Assembly: GCA_023451915.1 (NCBI GenBank)
Contig: JAEXXS010000076.1
Span: 1-14,699, forward strand
Direction: 5' to 3'
Source of the DNA: Pseudomonadota bacterium
GTDB taxonomy: Bacteria > Pseudomonadota > Alphaproteobacteria > Rhizobiales > Rhizobiaceae
DNA length: 14,699 bases
Below the pieces are notes generated by a model that saw nothing but the letters and a program-made list of their open reading frames with translations, did no database searches and was not told the origin of the DNA. The translations under genes were made by a program, and so were the position numbers. Positions 6,395-13,971 of this stretch are shown here, piece after piece. Within the stretch, counting starts at the first letter, position 1; every line of letters begins with the position of its first letter.

Positions 6395-6895
6395 TCAGGC
6401 GCGTCCGACCGTTTCGAACACGACGCTTTCCAGCGACTCGCGCGCGCTGACACCCGACCAGACCACGAACTGGAAGGCCTGGAAATAGGTTTCGCAAGCC
6501 TCCAACGCAGCCGACAGCAGCACTTCCACCTGACGGCTCGTCGGTTCGGCGCCACCGGCCAGCAACAGCGACTGGCGGTACATGATGGCGCCTTCCTGCT
6601 GCCAGAGGTCGAAATGCCCCATGAGAAGCTTTTCGTTGATCAGCGAAAGCAGGCGCATCACCTCGTTTACACGCGGTTCCGCCACCTTGATGTCGAAGGC
6701 GCAAGCCAGATGCAGCGCCTCGAAATCTTCCATCCAGGAAAATGAGATGTGATAGTCAGTCCAGTTGCCCGCAACCGAAATTGCGATTTCATCGTCGCCA
6801 GTCCGCTCGAATGTCCAGTCGTTTGAATGCGCAACCTGCTCGATCACATCCACCGGATGCGCCTCGCGTGCGAATTCAAGCTCAAGAAGGCTCAT
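6395..6895 (-). CDS. YbjN domain-containing protein
   Basis: A 166-residue protein starting MSLLELEFAREAHPVDVIEQ. It has the alpha/beta pattern of the YbjN (bacterial sensory transduction regulator-like) family, related in fold to type III secretion chaperones. Recognisable parts are DWTFERTGDDEIAISVAG near residues 24-41, the WTDYHISFSWMEDFEALHLA segment that follows it, and the LLSLINEKLLMGHFDLWQQE helix. Such proteins are usually small cytoplasmic factors of uncertain role; the E. coli member affects motility and stress phenotypes when overexpressed. The frame is open for 51 codons upstream, but the chosen ATG (6893-6895) has AGGA seven bases before it and the family begins there. In some rhizobia I recall proC next to this gene; none lies between it and the CsaA-like gene here. 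Confidence 0.83.
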   Translation of the reverse strand: MSLLELEFAREAHPVDVIEQVAHSNDWTFERTGDDEIAISVAGNWTDYHISFSWMEDFEALHLACAFDIKVAEPRVNEVMRLLSLINEKLLMGHFDLWQQEGAIMYRQSLLLAGGAEPTSRQVEVLLSAALEACETYFQAFQFVVWSGVSARESLESVVFETVGRA

Positions 6896-6913
6896 GTCCG
6901 TTTCCTGTTCTGC

Positions 6914-6937
6914 GAGACATCTCAAGCTGGATGTCTC
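6914..6937. promoter_or_regulatory. Inverted repeat just upstream of the YbjN gene
   Basis: GAGACAT (6914-6920) and ATGTCTC (6931-6937) form a perfect 7-bp inverted repeat with a 10-base spacer. It lies about 20 bases before the YbjN gene's ATG, next to its ribosome site. It may be an operator or a 5'-UTR stem-loop that affects translation. Confidence 0.35.
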
Positions 6938-7141
6938 AAATTCCCGGCGCGCAAGAATTGCTCGCCCGCACCCGCCGCTGCGCCAAGAACAAGCGCAGAA
7001 AAACAGGCACGAATTGATCGGTCGAGGAACCGGCATGCCAAACAGCATGCAAGCGCCTCAATGGCACACGCACATACGCAACTGATACTGGAAAGCAGCC
7101 TGAAGACGCGAAAACTAGAACTACAGCCCCTCGCCGCCGCT

Positions 7142-7310
7142 TACATGACCACACTTCGAATCATGTAGTGTTTTCAGTCTATTGATGCTGAATCTGAACG
7201 CCAGTCCCTTTTCAGAAAAGAGACATGAAAGCATGTGGAAACATGAAAGGGGCTGGCCGCGAGCATTGCCTTAAGCGACTCTAAGACAAGGGTTTTTAGC
7301 GCCCGCGGCC
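7142..7310. other. Highly structured stretch in the ybjN-ubiK spacer
   Basis: The 428 bases from 6896 to 7323 hold no gene I can support. Three strong stems lie in its right half. TACATGA (7142-7148) pairs with TCATGTA (7161-7167). A 14-bp stem with one bulge and one wobble pairs 7200-7214 with 7244-7257, with two copies of ACATGAAAG inside or at its edge. GGCCGCG (7255-7261) pairs with CGCGGCC (7304-7310). Two GAATC sites (7158 and 7190), targets of CcrM-type methylation, lie 32 bases apart. No clear U-run terminator follows on either strand. A small RNA or a structured UTR is possible; a decayed repeat is the alternative. Confidence 0.4.
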
Positions 7311-7323
7311 TGTTAATAAATGT

Positions 7324-7644
7324 TCAGGAATTATTTTTGGATTTTGCCGATGAGGAAGCCGATTTTGTCGATTTGGCATCGGAATCAACTTCGAATCTGG
7401 CAAGACGTGCTTCAAGTGCTTCGATTCGTGCCAGCAATGCACTGTTTTCGGCGCGGGCCTTGATGGCCATTTCACGCACTGCTTCGAAGTCTTCGCGCTG
7501 CACCACATCAAGTGTGTTGAGCACGCGCTCGCTTTGCGACCGCAGGGCTGTTTCCACTTCCCGGCGCACGCCTTGCGCAGCGCCTGCCGCATCCGTCACA
7601 AGCTTGGCGAGTTCATCAAGAACCCGGTTTTGTCCGCTGGTCAT
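7324..7644 (-). CDS. ubiK: UbiK-family ubiquinone biosynthesis accessory factor (BMFP domain)
   Basis: A 106-residue protein of the BMFP/DUF526 family. In E. coli, UbiK is a coiled-coil accessory factor that binds UbiJ and lipids and supports aerobic ubiquinone synthesis; the Brucella homologue was described as a membrane-fusogenic trimer. The features fit: MTSGQNRVLDELAKLVTDAA at the N-terminus, an amphipathic helix, VVQREDFEAVREMA, and the leucine-rich coiled coil AENSALLARIEALEARLARF (about 66-85). A low-complexity Ser/Lys tail follows. The ATG at 7642-7644 has AGGA nine bases upstream. It diverges from lgt, with a 142-bp palindrome between them. Whether it serves ubiquinone synthesis here depends on a UbiJ-like partner that is not in this window. 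Confidence 0.85.
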   Translation of the reverse strand: MTSGQNRVLDELAKLVTDAAGAAQGVRREVETALRSQSERVLNTLDVVQREDFEAVREMAIKARAENSALLARIEALEARLARFEVDSDAKSTKSASSSAKSKNNS

Positions 7645-7688
7645 GGCAATCGTTCCTTATTTCCAGGAGAGACCTGTTGAAAACATTG

Positions 7689-7830
7689 GTGTCTGAATCA
7701 AAAAACGGCAGGCCGTGGCGAAAGTGGTGATTTCGAGAACCGGAGCGCAGCGTACTTTTGGGTACGTGAGCACCGGAAGCGGAGAAATTGCCATTTGCAG
7801 ACCGGCATGGCGACTTTTGGATCAGACACC
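7689..7830. repeat. 142-bp imperfect full-length palindrome (MITE-like)
   Basis: The ends are GGTGTCTGAATCAAAA (7689-7704) and TTTTGGATCAGACACC (7815-7830), inverted copies matching at 14 of 16 positions. The two arms stay similar inward (ATTTC…CCGG…GTAC on each side) and meet at the apex GTACTTTTGGGTAC. It encodes no protein. It fills most of the 321 bases between the divergent ubiK and lgt genes, so it lies in or beside their promoters. The layout suits a small non-autonomous mobile element or an extragenic palindrome. I see no clear target-site duplication and cannot name the family. Confidence 0.7.
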
Positions 7831-7965
7831 TGAAATTGAAATAGGGCCGTCGTAACTCCGATGCAAGCGCAGCTATAGAAAGTGATCGCGCTATAAGGCG
7901 TTTGCAGGACAGCTTGACCGTTGCCGGTTCGTCCAGCATGTTCCGTCACAAAATGGAGTGATTTC

Positions 7966-8811
7966 ATGATAGCGACGTTGCTGCCCGCTTCGGCCCTCGC
8001 CTTTCCGAACATTGACCCGGTGATCTTTTCCATCGGACCGCTGGCCGTGCACTGGTATGGGCTCGGCTATGTCGTCGGCATCATGTTCGCGTGGTGGTAT
8101 GGCAAGAAGCTTCTGCGCAGCCATCGCCTCTGGGCGCATAACCAGCCGCCCATGGCGCCCGAAGCGCTTGACGATTTCGTCATCTGGGCAGCGCTCGGCG
8201 TCGTGCTGGGCGGTCGCATCGGCTATGTGCTCTTCTATAATTTCTCCTATTATATCTCCAACCCGATCGCCATTCCCGCGGTCTGGGACGGCGGCATGTC
8301 GTTCCACGGCGGCATTCTCGGCACCACCATCGCCATGATCCTGTTTGCCCGCTCACGCGGCATCAAGGTGTGGAGCATGTTCGATGTGGTCGCCGCCGGT
8401 GTGCCCGTCGGCCTCGGCGTGGTGCGCGTGGCCAACTTCATCAATTCCGAACTCTGGGGCCGCGTCAGCGATGCGCCATGGGCGGTCTATTTCCCGAATG
8501 GCGGGCCGCTGCCGCGCCATCCAAGCCAGCTTTATGAAGCCGCCCTCGAAGGCCTCGTGCTGTTCTTCGTTCTGTTCCTGCTGGTCTGGGTGGGGCGCAA
8601 GCTGAAGAAACCCGGCTTTATCGCAGGCGCATTCGTGACCGGCTATGGCCTCAGCCGCATCGCCGTCGAGTTCTTCCGTGAGCCGGATGCACAGCTCGGC
8701 TACCTGGTCGGCGGCTGGCTGACCATGGGCATGGTGCTTTCGGTGCCGATGGTGCTGATCGGCCTGTGGGCGATGTGGCGCGCCAACCGCGCAGCTGCCA
8801 AAGATGCCTGA
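7966..8811 (+). CDS. lgt: Prolipoprotein diacylglyceryl transferase
   Basis: A 281-residue integral inner-membrane enzyme. It moves a diacylglyceryl group from phosphatidylglycerol to the lipobox cysteine of prolipoproteins, the first step of lipoprotein maturation. Conserved residues are present: His114 in MSFHGGILG, Arg154 and Glu162 in the signature [13 protein letters not shown], and Arg231 and Glu235 in [14 protein letters not shown]. These correspond to His103, Arg143, Glu151, Arg239 and Glu243 of the E. coli enzyme. About seven hydrophobic segments are visible, starting near residues 18-45. The ATG at 7966 has GGAG seven bases upstream, though the frame is open from 7921. It overlaps the next gene by 8 bases, implying translational coupling. 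A substrate lipoprotein is encoded about 3.3 kb downstream. Confidence 0.95.
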   Translation: MIATLLPASALAFPNIDPVIFSIGPLAVHWYGLGYVVGIMFAWWYGKKLLRSHRLWAHNQPPMAPEALDDFVIWAALGVVLGGRIGYVLFYNFSYYISNPIAIPAVWDGGMSFHGGILGTTIAMILFARSRGIKVWSMFDVVAAGVPVGLGVVRVANFINSELWGRVSDAPWAVYFPNGGPLPRHPSQLYEAALEGLVLFFVLFLLVWVGRKLKKPGFIAGAFVTGYGLSRIAVEFFREPDAQLGYLVGGWLTMGMVLSVPMVLIGLWAMWRANRAAAKDA

Positions 8812-9895
8812 GATGACACTGAAAAACCGGCTGAAACGGCTGATCGCCACAACGGGGCCGATCAGCGTCGCCGATTACATGGCTGCGTGTCTCGGCGACC
8901 GGGAAGCCGGCTATTACACGACCCGCGAACCCTTCGGCCGTGAGGGTGATTTCATCACCGCGCCGGAAGTGAGCCAGATGTTCGGCGAGTTGATCGGCAT
9001 CTGGTGCGTCGCCGAATGGGATGCGCTTGGTCGCCCTGCCGACATCGTGCTGTGCGAAATCGGCCCCGGACGCGGCACGCTGATGAGCGATATGCTGCGC
9101 ACGATCAGCAAGCTTGCGCCGCAGATGCTCGCGGCCTTGCAGGTCGCCATGGTTGAGACCAGCGCGCGCCTTGTCGAGAAACAGAAGCGGAAGCTGGCCG
9201 ATTTGGGCATGTCCGCCACCTGGTTCGAACGTTTTGCCGAAGTCCCAACCGGCCCGCTGATCCTCGTATCAAACGAGCTGTTCGACGCCATCCCGTTTCG
9301 ACAGTACGTCAAGTCGAACGGGCGTTTTGTGGAACGGCTGATTGCGCTCGATGAAAATGATGAATTCCATTTCGTCAGTGGTGCGGGTGGGATCGACCCG
9401 GCGCTTCTGCCAAAAGACCATGCACAGGCCCCTGACGGTACAATCTTCGAAGCGGCCCCCGCACGAACCGCGCTGTTGCAGGAAATTGCGCAGCGTATCG
9501 CCAAGACACGCGGCGCGGCGCTCAACATCGATTACGGCCATCTTCAATCCGGCTTTGGCGACACGCTGCAAGCCATGCTCAAACACGCCTATGACGATGT
9601 TTTTGCCCATCCAGGCGAAGCCGACCTGACCAGTCATGTCGATTTCGATAGTCTGGAACAGGCTGCACGCGCCTCTGGCTGCAAAACGGGCGTCATGACG
9701 CAAGGCGAATTCCTGCTGGCCATGGGACTGCTCGACCGCGCAGGCCGTCTGGGCGCCGGGCGCGATGCCGCCTTTCAGGAAAAGATCCGGCAGGATGTGG
9801 AGCGCCTGGCAGCACCCGATCAGATGGGGACGCTGTTCAAGGTGCTTGCCTTCAGCGACCGCGACACCCGGCTCATTCCCTTTGAACAAGCTTAG
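8804..9895 (+). CDS. SAM-dependent methyltransferase, NDUFAF7/MidA family (COG1565)
   Basis: A 363-residue class I methyltransferase of the NDUFAF7 family. The human member symmetrically dimethylates an arginine of the complex I subunit NDUFS2 during assembly; alphaproteobacterial complex I is close to the mitochondrial one, so a similar role is a reasonable inference. Family signatures are [20 protein letters not shown] (36-55), [11 protein letters not shown], the SAM-binding motif [17 protein letters not shown] (82-98), [15 protein letters not shown] and, near the C-terminus, [10 protein letters not shown]. The ATG at 8804 overlaps the end of lgt by 8 bases. A second ATG at 8813 is possible and would remove three residues. 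No membrane segment is seen. It forms a translationally coupled pair with lgt. Confidence 0.9.
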   Translation: MPEMTLKNRLKRLIATTGPISVADYMAACLGDREAGYYTTREPFGREGDFITAPEVSQMFGELIGIWCVAEWDALGRPADIVLCEIGPGRGTLMSDMLRTISKLAPQMLAALQVAMVETSARLVEKQKRKLADLGMSATWFERFAEVPTGPLILVSNELFDAIPFRQYVKSNGRFVERLIALDENDEFHFVSGAGGIDPALLPKDHAQAPDGTIFEAAPARTALLQEIAQRIAKTRGAALNIDYGHLQSGFGDTLQAMLKHAYDDVFAHPGEADLTSHVDFDSLEQAARASGCKTGVMTQGEFLLAMGLLDRAGRLGAGRDAAFQEKIRQDVERLAAPDQMGTLFKVLAFSDRDTRLIPFEQA

Positions 9896-9969
9896 CGGTT
9901 GCCGCCCTTCAAAAAGCTGCAATTGACAAGCCAACTTGCCTCCCCCACCATCCCGATCCAAATGTCCGG

Positions 9970-10014
9970 GCGTAATCTTTTCGGAAAACCGGTTCCCACT
10001 TTTCCGGATCATGC
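9970..10014. repeat. RIME-like palindromic unit
   Basis: This 45-base unit carries TCGGAAAACCGGTTCCCACT followed by TTTCCGGATCATGC. Its arms (TTTTCGGAAAA and TTTTCCGGA) fold around a GGTTCCCAC loop. The GATCCGGAAAAGTGGGAACC pattern on the minus strand is a very common intergenic element in rhizobia and Brucella (one half of the RIME type). It occupies the 143-base gap between the methyltransferase gene and pgeF. The name is from memory of the consensus. Confidence 0.75.
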
Positions 10015-10038
10015 TCGGTTTCAAAAGGCCATTATACG

Positions 10039-10848
10039 ATGACTGACATGCCGCAACCGCTCCGCTCGCCTCTGCTCGACAAGCCCGCCGGTCAGGCCGG
10101 GAAGCGCATTGCGCACGGCTTTTTCACGCGCAAAGGCGGCGTTTCGGGCGGCATTTATGCCGGGCTGAATGTCGGCGCGGGATCGGATGACGTGGCCGAA
10201 CATGTCGCGGAAAATCGCCGCCGGGTGGCAGAATCGCTTGGCGTTGCGCCACATCATCTTTTGACCGTGCATCAGGTTCATTCGCCCGATGTGCTGCATG
10301 TGACCGCGCCTTTCGATTCGCCACGCCCCAAGGCCGACGCCATGGTGACCACTGTTCCCGGCATTGCGCTCGGCGCACTCTCTGCCGATTGCGGTCCGGT
10401 TCTGTTTGCGGATCATGAGGCCTGTGTCATCGGTTCCGCTCATGCGGGCTGGCGCGGCGCATTCGGCGGCGTGTTGGAAAACACCATCGACGCGATGATC
10501 GGCCTTGGCGCAAAGCGCGAGAACATCGTCGCGGTTCTGGGGCCAACCATCGGCCCCGACAATTATGAAGTCGGCCCCGAATTCTACGCAGAGTTCCTCG
10601 GCAAGGACCCGGCCTTTGCGCGCTATTTCCGCGCCTCGGACAAGCCGGATCACAGGCTTTTCGATCTGTGGGCCTTCATCACCGACCGCCTGACCAAGGC
10701 AGGTGTACAGGCCACCTCCCTTCGTCAATGCACCTATGCCGACGAAGACCAGTTCTATTCCTACCGACGCACGACCCACCGTAAAGAGCCCGATTACGGA
10801 CGCCAGATTGCAGCCATTGCTATTCTGGAAGCCAACGATTCCATTTGA
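10039..10848 (+). CDS. pgeF: Peptidoglycan editing factor / polyphenol oxidase-like YfiH protein
   Basis: A 269-residue protein of the YfiH/YlmD (DUF152, multicopper-oxidase-like) family. In E. coli, PgeF prevents misincorporation of the wrong amino acid at position 2 of the peptidoglycan stem peptide; related proteins show purine nucleoside phosphorylase or deaminase activity. The metal-site residues are visible: His81 in HQVHS, Cys118 in SADCGPVLFAD and His135 in SAHAGWRG. N-terminal AHGFFTRKGGVSGG and C-terminal SYRRTTHRKEPDYGRQIA are also typical. The length is normal. The ATG at 10039 has an AGG ten bases upstream. A RIME-like unit lies just before it and the M24-fold gene starts 10 bases after its stop, so those two are likely co-transcribed. 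It has no signal peptide. Confidence 0.9.
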   Translation: MTDMPQPLRSPLLDKPAGQAGKRIAHGFFTRKGGVSGGIYAGLNVGAGSDDVAEHVAENRRRVAESLGVAPHHLLTVHQVHSPDVLHVTAPFDSPRPKADAMVTTVPGIALGALSADCGPVLFADHEACVIGSAHAGWRGAFGGVLENTIDAMIGLGAKRENIVAVLGPTIGPDNYEVGPEFYAEFLGKDPAFARYFRASDKPDHRLFDLWAFITDRLTKAGVQATSLRQCTYADEDQFYSYRRTTHRKEPDYGRQIAAIAILEANDSI

Positions 10849-10858
10849 GGAGAACCGC

Positions 10859-12010
10859 ATGGCCCTTCACTTCGAGCCGGAAGAATTCGCCGCACGCCGC
10901 GACCGTCTGATCTTGAAGATGGAGGAGGAGAAGCTTGACGCCCTGCTGCTGTTCGCACAGGAAAGCATGTATTGGCTGACGGGCTATGACACGTTCGGCT
11001 TCTGCTTCTTCCAGTGCCTTGTGGTGAAGGCCGACGGTTCGATGGTGCTGATGACGCGCTCGGCGGATCTGCGCCAGGCGCGCCAGACCTCCAATATCGA
11101 GAACATCGTCATCTGGACCGACCGCGACAATGCCAATCCGGCAGCGGATTTGCGCAATATCCTGACCGAGCTTGATCTGCTCGGCACCCGCATCGGCATC
11201 GAATACCAGACCCATGGCCTCACCGGCGCAAATGCCCGCAGGCTCGACGAACAATTGCAAAGCTTTGCCAAACTGTTCGACGCATCCGGCATGGTCGACC
11301 GTCTGCGCCTGTTGAAAAGCCCCGCTGAAATCGCCTATGCCAGGCGTGCGGCGCAGCTTAGTGACGACGCGCTCGACGCCGCGCTGAAAACCACCCGCGC
11401 GGGCGCCAGCGAAGCCGATATTCTGGCCGCCATGATGAGCGCCAATTTTGCCGGCGACGGCGACTATCCGGCCAATGAATATATCATCGGCTCTGGCGAA
11501 GACGCCCTGCTCTGCCGCTATAAATCCGGTCGCCGTACGCTTGACGCCAATGACCAGCTCACGCTCGAATGGTCGGGCGTGTTCCGCCATTATCACGCGC
11601 CGATGATGCGCACGATCCTGATCGGCCAGCCGACAGAAAACCACGTCAAGCTCTACGATGCGGCCCGCGAGGCGCTCGAAGCCGTCGAGGCGGCGATGAC
11701 ACCGGCTTCGACATTCGGGGATGTGTTCGATGCCCATGCCCGCACCATGGAAGCGCATGGGCTGACCCGCCACCGTCTGAATGCCTGCGGCTATTCGGTC
11801 GGCGCACGCTTCACACCGTCATGGATGGACCCGCAAATGTTCTATGCGGGCAATCCAGAAAGCATTCAGCCTGATATGACGCTCTTCGCACATATGATCA
11901 TCATGGATTCTGACAGCGGCGCTGCAATGACGCTCGGACAGACCTATCTCACAACAAATGGTGCTGCTCAGCCATTATCCCGCCATTCTCTTGATATGCT
12001 TATCGCCTGA
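10859..12010 (+). CDS. M24 (pita-bread fold) peptidase-like protein lacking the metal ligands
   Basis: A 383-residue two-domain protein of the aminopeptidase P/creatinase fold: an N-terminal creatinase-like domain (about 1-145, with ALLLFAQESMYWLTGYDTFG) and a C-terminal pita-bread domain. In true M24 peptidases two Asp, one His and two Glu bind two metals. By my reading the equivalents are Glu237 (LEWSG), Pro248 (HYHAPMMRT), Tyr312 (CGYSVGARF), Ala344 or His345 (MTLFAHMI) and Gly360 (TLGQTYLTT). The usual active-site His before Tyr is Arg220 (LLCRY). So it is probably not a Xaa-Pro aminopeptidase. It may be a metal-free amidinohydrolase-like enzyme, as creatinase is, or a non-catalytic protein. 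The ATG at 10859 follows a strong GAGGAG. The long upstream frame overlaps pgeF and is not used. Substrate unknown. Confidence 0.85.
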   Translation: MALHFEPEEFAARRDRLILKMEEEKLDALLLFAQESMYWLTGYDTFGFCFFQCLVVKADGSMVLMTRSADLRQARQTSNIENIVIWTDRDNANPAADLRNILTELDLLGTRIGIEYQTHGLTGANARRLDEQLQSFAKLFDASGMVDRLRLLKSPAEIAYARRAAQLSDDALDAALKTTRAGASEADILAAMMSANFAGDGDYPANEYIIGSGEDALLCRYKSGRRTLDANDQLTLEWSGVFRHYHAPMMRTILIGQPTENHVKLYDAAREALEAVEAAMTPASTFGDVFDAHARTMEAHGLTRHRLNACGYSVGARFTPSWMDPQMFYAGNPESIQPDMTLFAHMIIMDSDSGAAMTLGQTYLTTNGAAQPLSRHSLDMLIA

Positions 12011-12097
12011 CATCATTGTCAAACGGCCCACGATCGGCGATAAATCGGCCTGACGTGAGAACCGCCTGTATTTTCAGGACTATGCGTTTTCAGGAGC

Positions 12098-12697
12098 ATG
12101 AAGCCGAACATGAACAAGGCACATATTTCGATGATGCTGTTGCTTGCCGGAGCACTCGCTGCCTGCAACAGCACCGAATCCGCACTGAACGTGCAGGGCT
12201 CTGGCCAAAACACGAGTCAGACTTCGGGTCAAACCGCCGGACAACCGGCTGGTGGTCAGGCAACAACGCCGGCAACGTCTCCCGGAACCGCAACGCCTGC
12301 GGCCCCGCCGGGGCGCACGGCGTCGCTGAAACCAGGCAAATTGCACATTGCACCCATTGTCGGCGCGCCCGTCAATGTCGTGACACCGCTGACCCATCGC
12401 ATCAATGACGACGCCAAGGCCAAGGGCGTCGAGCTGGCGGGCGCCAATGATACGAGTGCTGCCTATGTCATGAAGGGGTACTTCTCGGTTCTCTCGGAGG
12501 ATAACCAGACGACCGTGCTTTATGTCTGGGATGTGCTGGATGCTTCCGGCAACCGGCTGCATCGCATTCAGGGGCAGGAGAAAGTGCAAGGCGCGGCGGC
12601 AGACTCATGGAGCGTGGTGCAGCCCGCCACCATGCAGGCCATCGCCGACCGTACCATGCAGGAATATTCTACCTGGCTTGCGGCAAATCGCGCATAA
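12098..12697 (+). CDS. Putative lipoprotein with Ser/Thr/Gly/Pro-rich linker
   Basis: A protein of about 199 residues of unknown function. A short basic start is followed by the hydrophobic core MMLLLAGALAAC, with the lipobox LAAC and Cys23, so it should be acylated by Lgt and cleaved by signal peptidase II. The next 50 residues are low-complexity (repeated GQ, TS, PA), a typical flexible tether. The C-terminal part (about 80-199) looks folded: KLHIAPIVGAPVNVVTPL, YVMKGYFSVL and TTVLYVWDVLDASGNRLHRI, with alternating strands. Two starts are possible. The ATG at 12098 is only one base from AGGAG, and the ATG at 12110 is 13 bases away, so neither spacing is ideal; the second gives a neater signal peptide. 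A clear terminator follows. The gene stands 87 bases after the M24 gene. Confidence 0.82.
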   Translation: MKPNMNKAHISMMLLLAGALAACNSTESALNVQGSGQNTSQTSGQTAGQPAGGQATTPATSPGTATPAAPPGRTASLKPGKLHIAPIVGAPVNVVTPLTHRINDDAKAKGVELAGANDTSAAYVMKGYFSVLSEDNQTTVLYVWDVLDASGNRLHRIQGQEKVQGAAADSWSVVQPATMQAIADRTMQEYSTWLAANRA

Positions 12698-12760
12698 ACG
12701 ATGAGGATTTTCAGCAAGGAACTGAAATCCCTTACTGAATCCCCGCTTTTTGACACGCGG

Positions 12761-12784
12761 AAAGGCCGGAAATCCGGCCTTTTT
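12761..12784 (+). terminator. Intrinsic terminator after the lipoprotein gene
   Basis: AAAGGCCGG (12761-12769) pairs perfectly with CCGGCCTTT (12774-12782) around the four-base loop AAAT, followed by more T. It is a textbook rho-independent terminator 64 bases past the lipoprotein stop. It separates that transcript from prs. Confidence 0.9.
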
Positions 12785-12802
12785 CAACAATTGTGAACAG
12801 TC

Positions 12803-12839
12803 GGGCCTTGCAATGACGGTGACTCTTTGCAATAGGCCC
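12803..12839. promoter_or_regulatory. Direct TTGCAAT repeats inside an inverted repeat, upstream of prs
   Basis: TTGCAAT occurs at 12808-12814 and again at 12827-12833, 19 bases apart (about two helix turns). GGGCCT (12803-12808) and AGGCCC (12834-12839) enclose them as an inverted repeat. It sits about 200 bases before prs, in its presumed promoter region, and could be a regulator site. Confidence 0.3.
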
Positions 12840-12928
12840 CACATTCGAGAAAACCTTGTAAGCTGCTGTACTTAACCTGACCGGCCAAAAGTACGCGGCT
12901 TTAAAGTTTTTAGAGGATGACGTTGCTG

Positions 12929-12988
12929 GGCCCCGCATCGTTGCGGTCCATGCGCGAAACAAGATTATGTCCGTTACCCGGACTTTTT
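12929..12988 (+). promoter_or_regulatory. Possible attenuator in the prs leader
   Basis: GTCCG (12969-12973) pairs with CGGAC (12979-12983) around TTACC and is followed directly by five T, a small terminator-like hairpin 50 bases before the prs start. Upstream, CCGCA (12933-12937) pairs with TGCGG (12942-12946). The GTCC at 12946-12949 could instead pair with GGAC at 12980-12983 and so disrupt the terminator. The stem is short and activity is unproven. Confidence 0.4.
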
Positions 12989-13038
12989 GCGACAGAACGA
13001 AACCGCAAACCTATCGCATCGGCTCAGAGGCAAAAAGA

Positions 13039-13971
13039 ATGAAACTTTTCGCAGGCAACTCCAACCGGGCACTTGCCGAATCCGTTGCTAAATATCTCAA
13101 CATTCCGCTCGGCAAGGCTAGCGTTCGCCGCTTCGCCGATCAGGAGATTTTCGTAGAGATCCAGGAAAACGTGCGCGGCGAAGACGTATTCGTTCTGCAA
13201 TCGACTTCCTATCCGGCAAACGATCACCTGATGGAACTGCTCATCATGATCGACGCCTTCCGCCGTTCGTCGGCGCGCCGCATCACCGCCGTCCTGCCCT
13301 ATTTCGGCTATGCCCGTCAGGACCGCAAGCCCGGCCCGCGCACGCCGATTTCGGCAAAGCTGGTTTCCAACCTCATCACCGAAGCCGGTGCAAACCGCGT
13401 TCTGACACTCGATCTTCATGCTGGTCAGATTCAAGGCTTCTTCGATATCCCGACCGACAATCTCTATGCCGTTCCGGTTATCGCACGGGACGTGAAGGCC
13501 AATTACGCAACCGGCAATTGCATGGTCGTATCGCCGGACGTCGGCGGCGTGGTTCGCGCCCGCTCGCTGGCCAAGCGCATCGACGCGCAGCTTGCCATCG
13601 TCGACAAGCGCCGCGAACGTCCCGGTGAATCGGAAGTCATGAACGTTATCGGTGAAGTGGCTGGCAAAGACTGCCTGCTGTTCGACGATATCGTGGATTC
13701 CGGCGGCACGCTCTGCAACGCAGCCGAGGCCCTGCTGGCCAAGGGCGCGAACAGCGTCACCGCCTATATCACGCATGGCGTTCTGTCCGGCGGCGCGGTT
13801 GCCCGTATCGCTGCGTCGAAGCTGAAGGAACTGGTGATCACCGATTCCATCCAGCCGACCACCGCGATCAACGATGCACCGAATATCCGCGTGCTCTCGA
13901 TCTCCGATCTGATTGGCGAAGCCATTGCGCGCACCGCGGCGGAAGAATCCGTTTCGAGCCTGTTCGACTAA
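13039..13971 (+). CDS. prs: Ribose-phosphate pyrophosphokinase (PRPP synthetase)
   Basis: A 310-residue cytoplasmic enzyme that makes PRPP from ribose 5-phosphate and ATP, feeding purine, pyrimidine, histidine, tryptophan and NAD synthesis. Landmarks: [16 protein letters not shown] at the start, [20 protein letters not shown], the flexible-loop/ATP region [20 protein letters not shown], the divalent-cation and PRPP signature [33 protein letters not shown], and the ribose-phosphate loop [14 protein letters not shown]. The length is standard for class I enzymes. The frame is open from an ATG at 12967, but the ATG at 13039 has AGAGG eight bases upstream and matches the family start. The earlier one would translate through a terminator-like hairpin. 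Its stop codon directly abuts the stop of the convergent chromate transporter gene. Confidence 0.96.
   Translation: MKLFAGNSNRALAESVAKYLNIPLGKASVRRFADQEIFVEIQENVRGEDVFVLQSTSYPANDHLMELLIMIDAFRRSSARRITAVLPYFGYARQDRKPGPRTPISAKLVSNLITEAGANRVLTLDLHAGQIQGFFDIPTDNLYAVPVIARDVKANYATGNCMVVSPDVGGVVRARSLAKRIDAQLAIVDKRRERPGESEVMNVIGEVAGKDCLLFDDIVDSGGTLCNAAEALLAKGANSVTAYITHGVLSGGAVARIAASKLKELVITDSIQPTTAINDAPNIRVLSISDLIGEAIARTAAEESVSSLFD

Noticed and set aside
10021..10860. 279-codon minus-strand frame opposite pgeF
   Set aside because: It mirrors pgeF almost exactly. pgeF carries the conserved His/Cys/His site, so this frame is a shadow.
10820..11773. 317-codon minus-strand frame opposite the M24-fold gene
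   Set aside because: It has no ribosome site or motif. The + strand gene has a strong GAGGAG and homologous fold motifs.
12967..13038. 24-residue N-terminal extension of Prs
   Set aside because: The family starts at KLFAGN, the ATG at 13039 has a good ribosome site, and the extension runs through a terminator-like hairpin.
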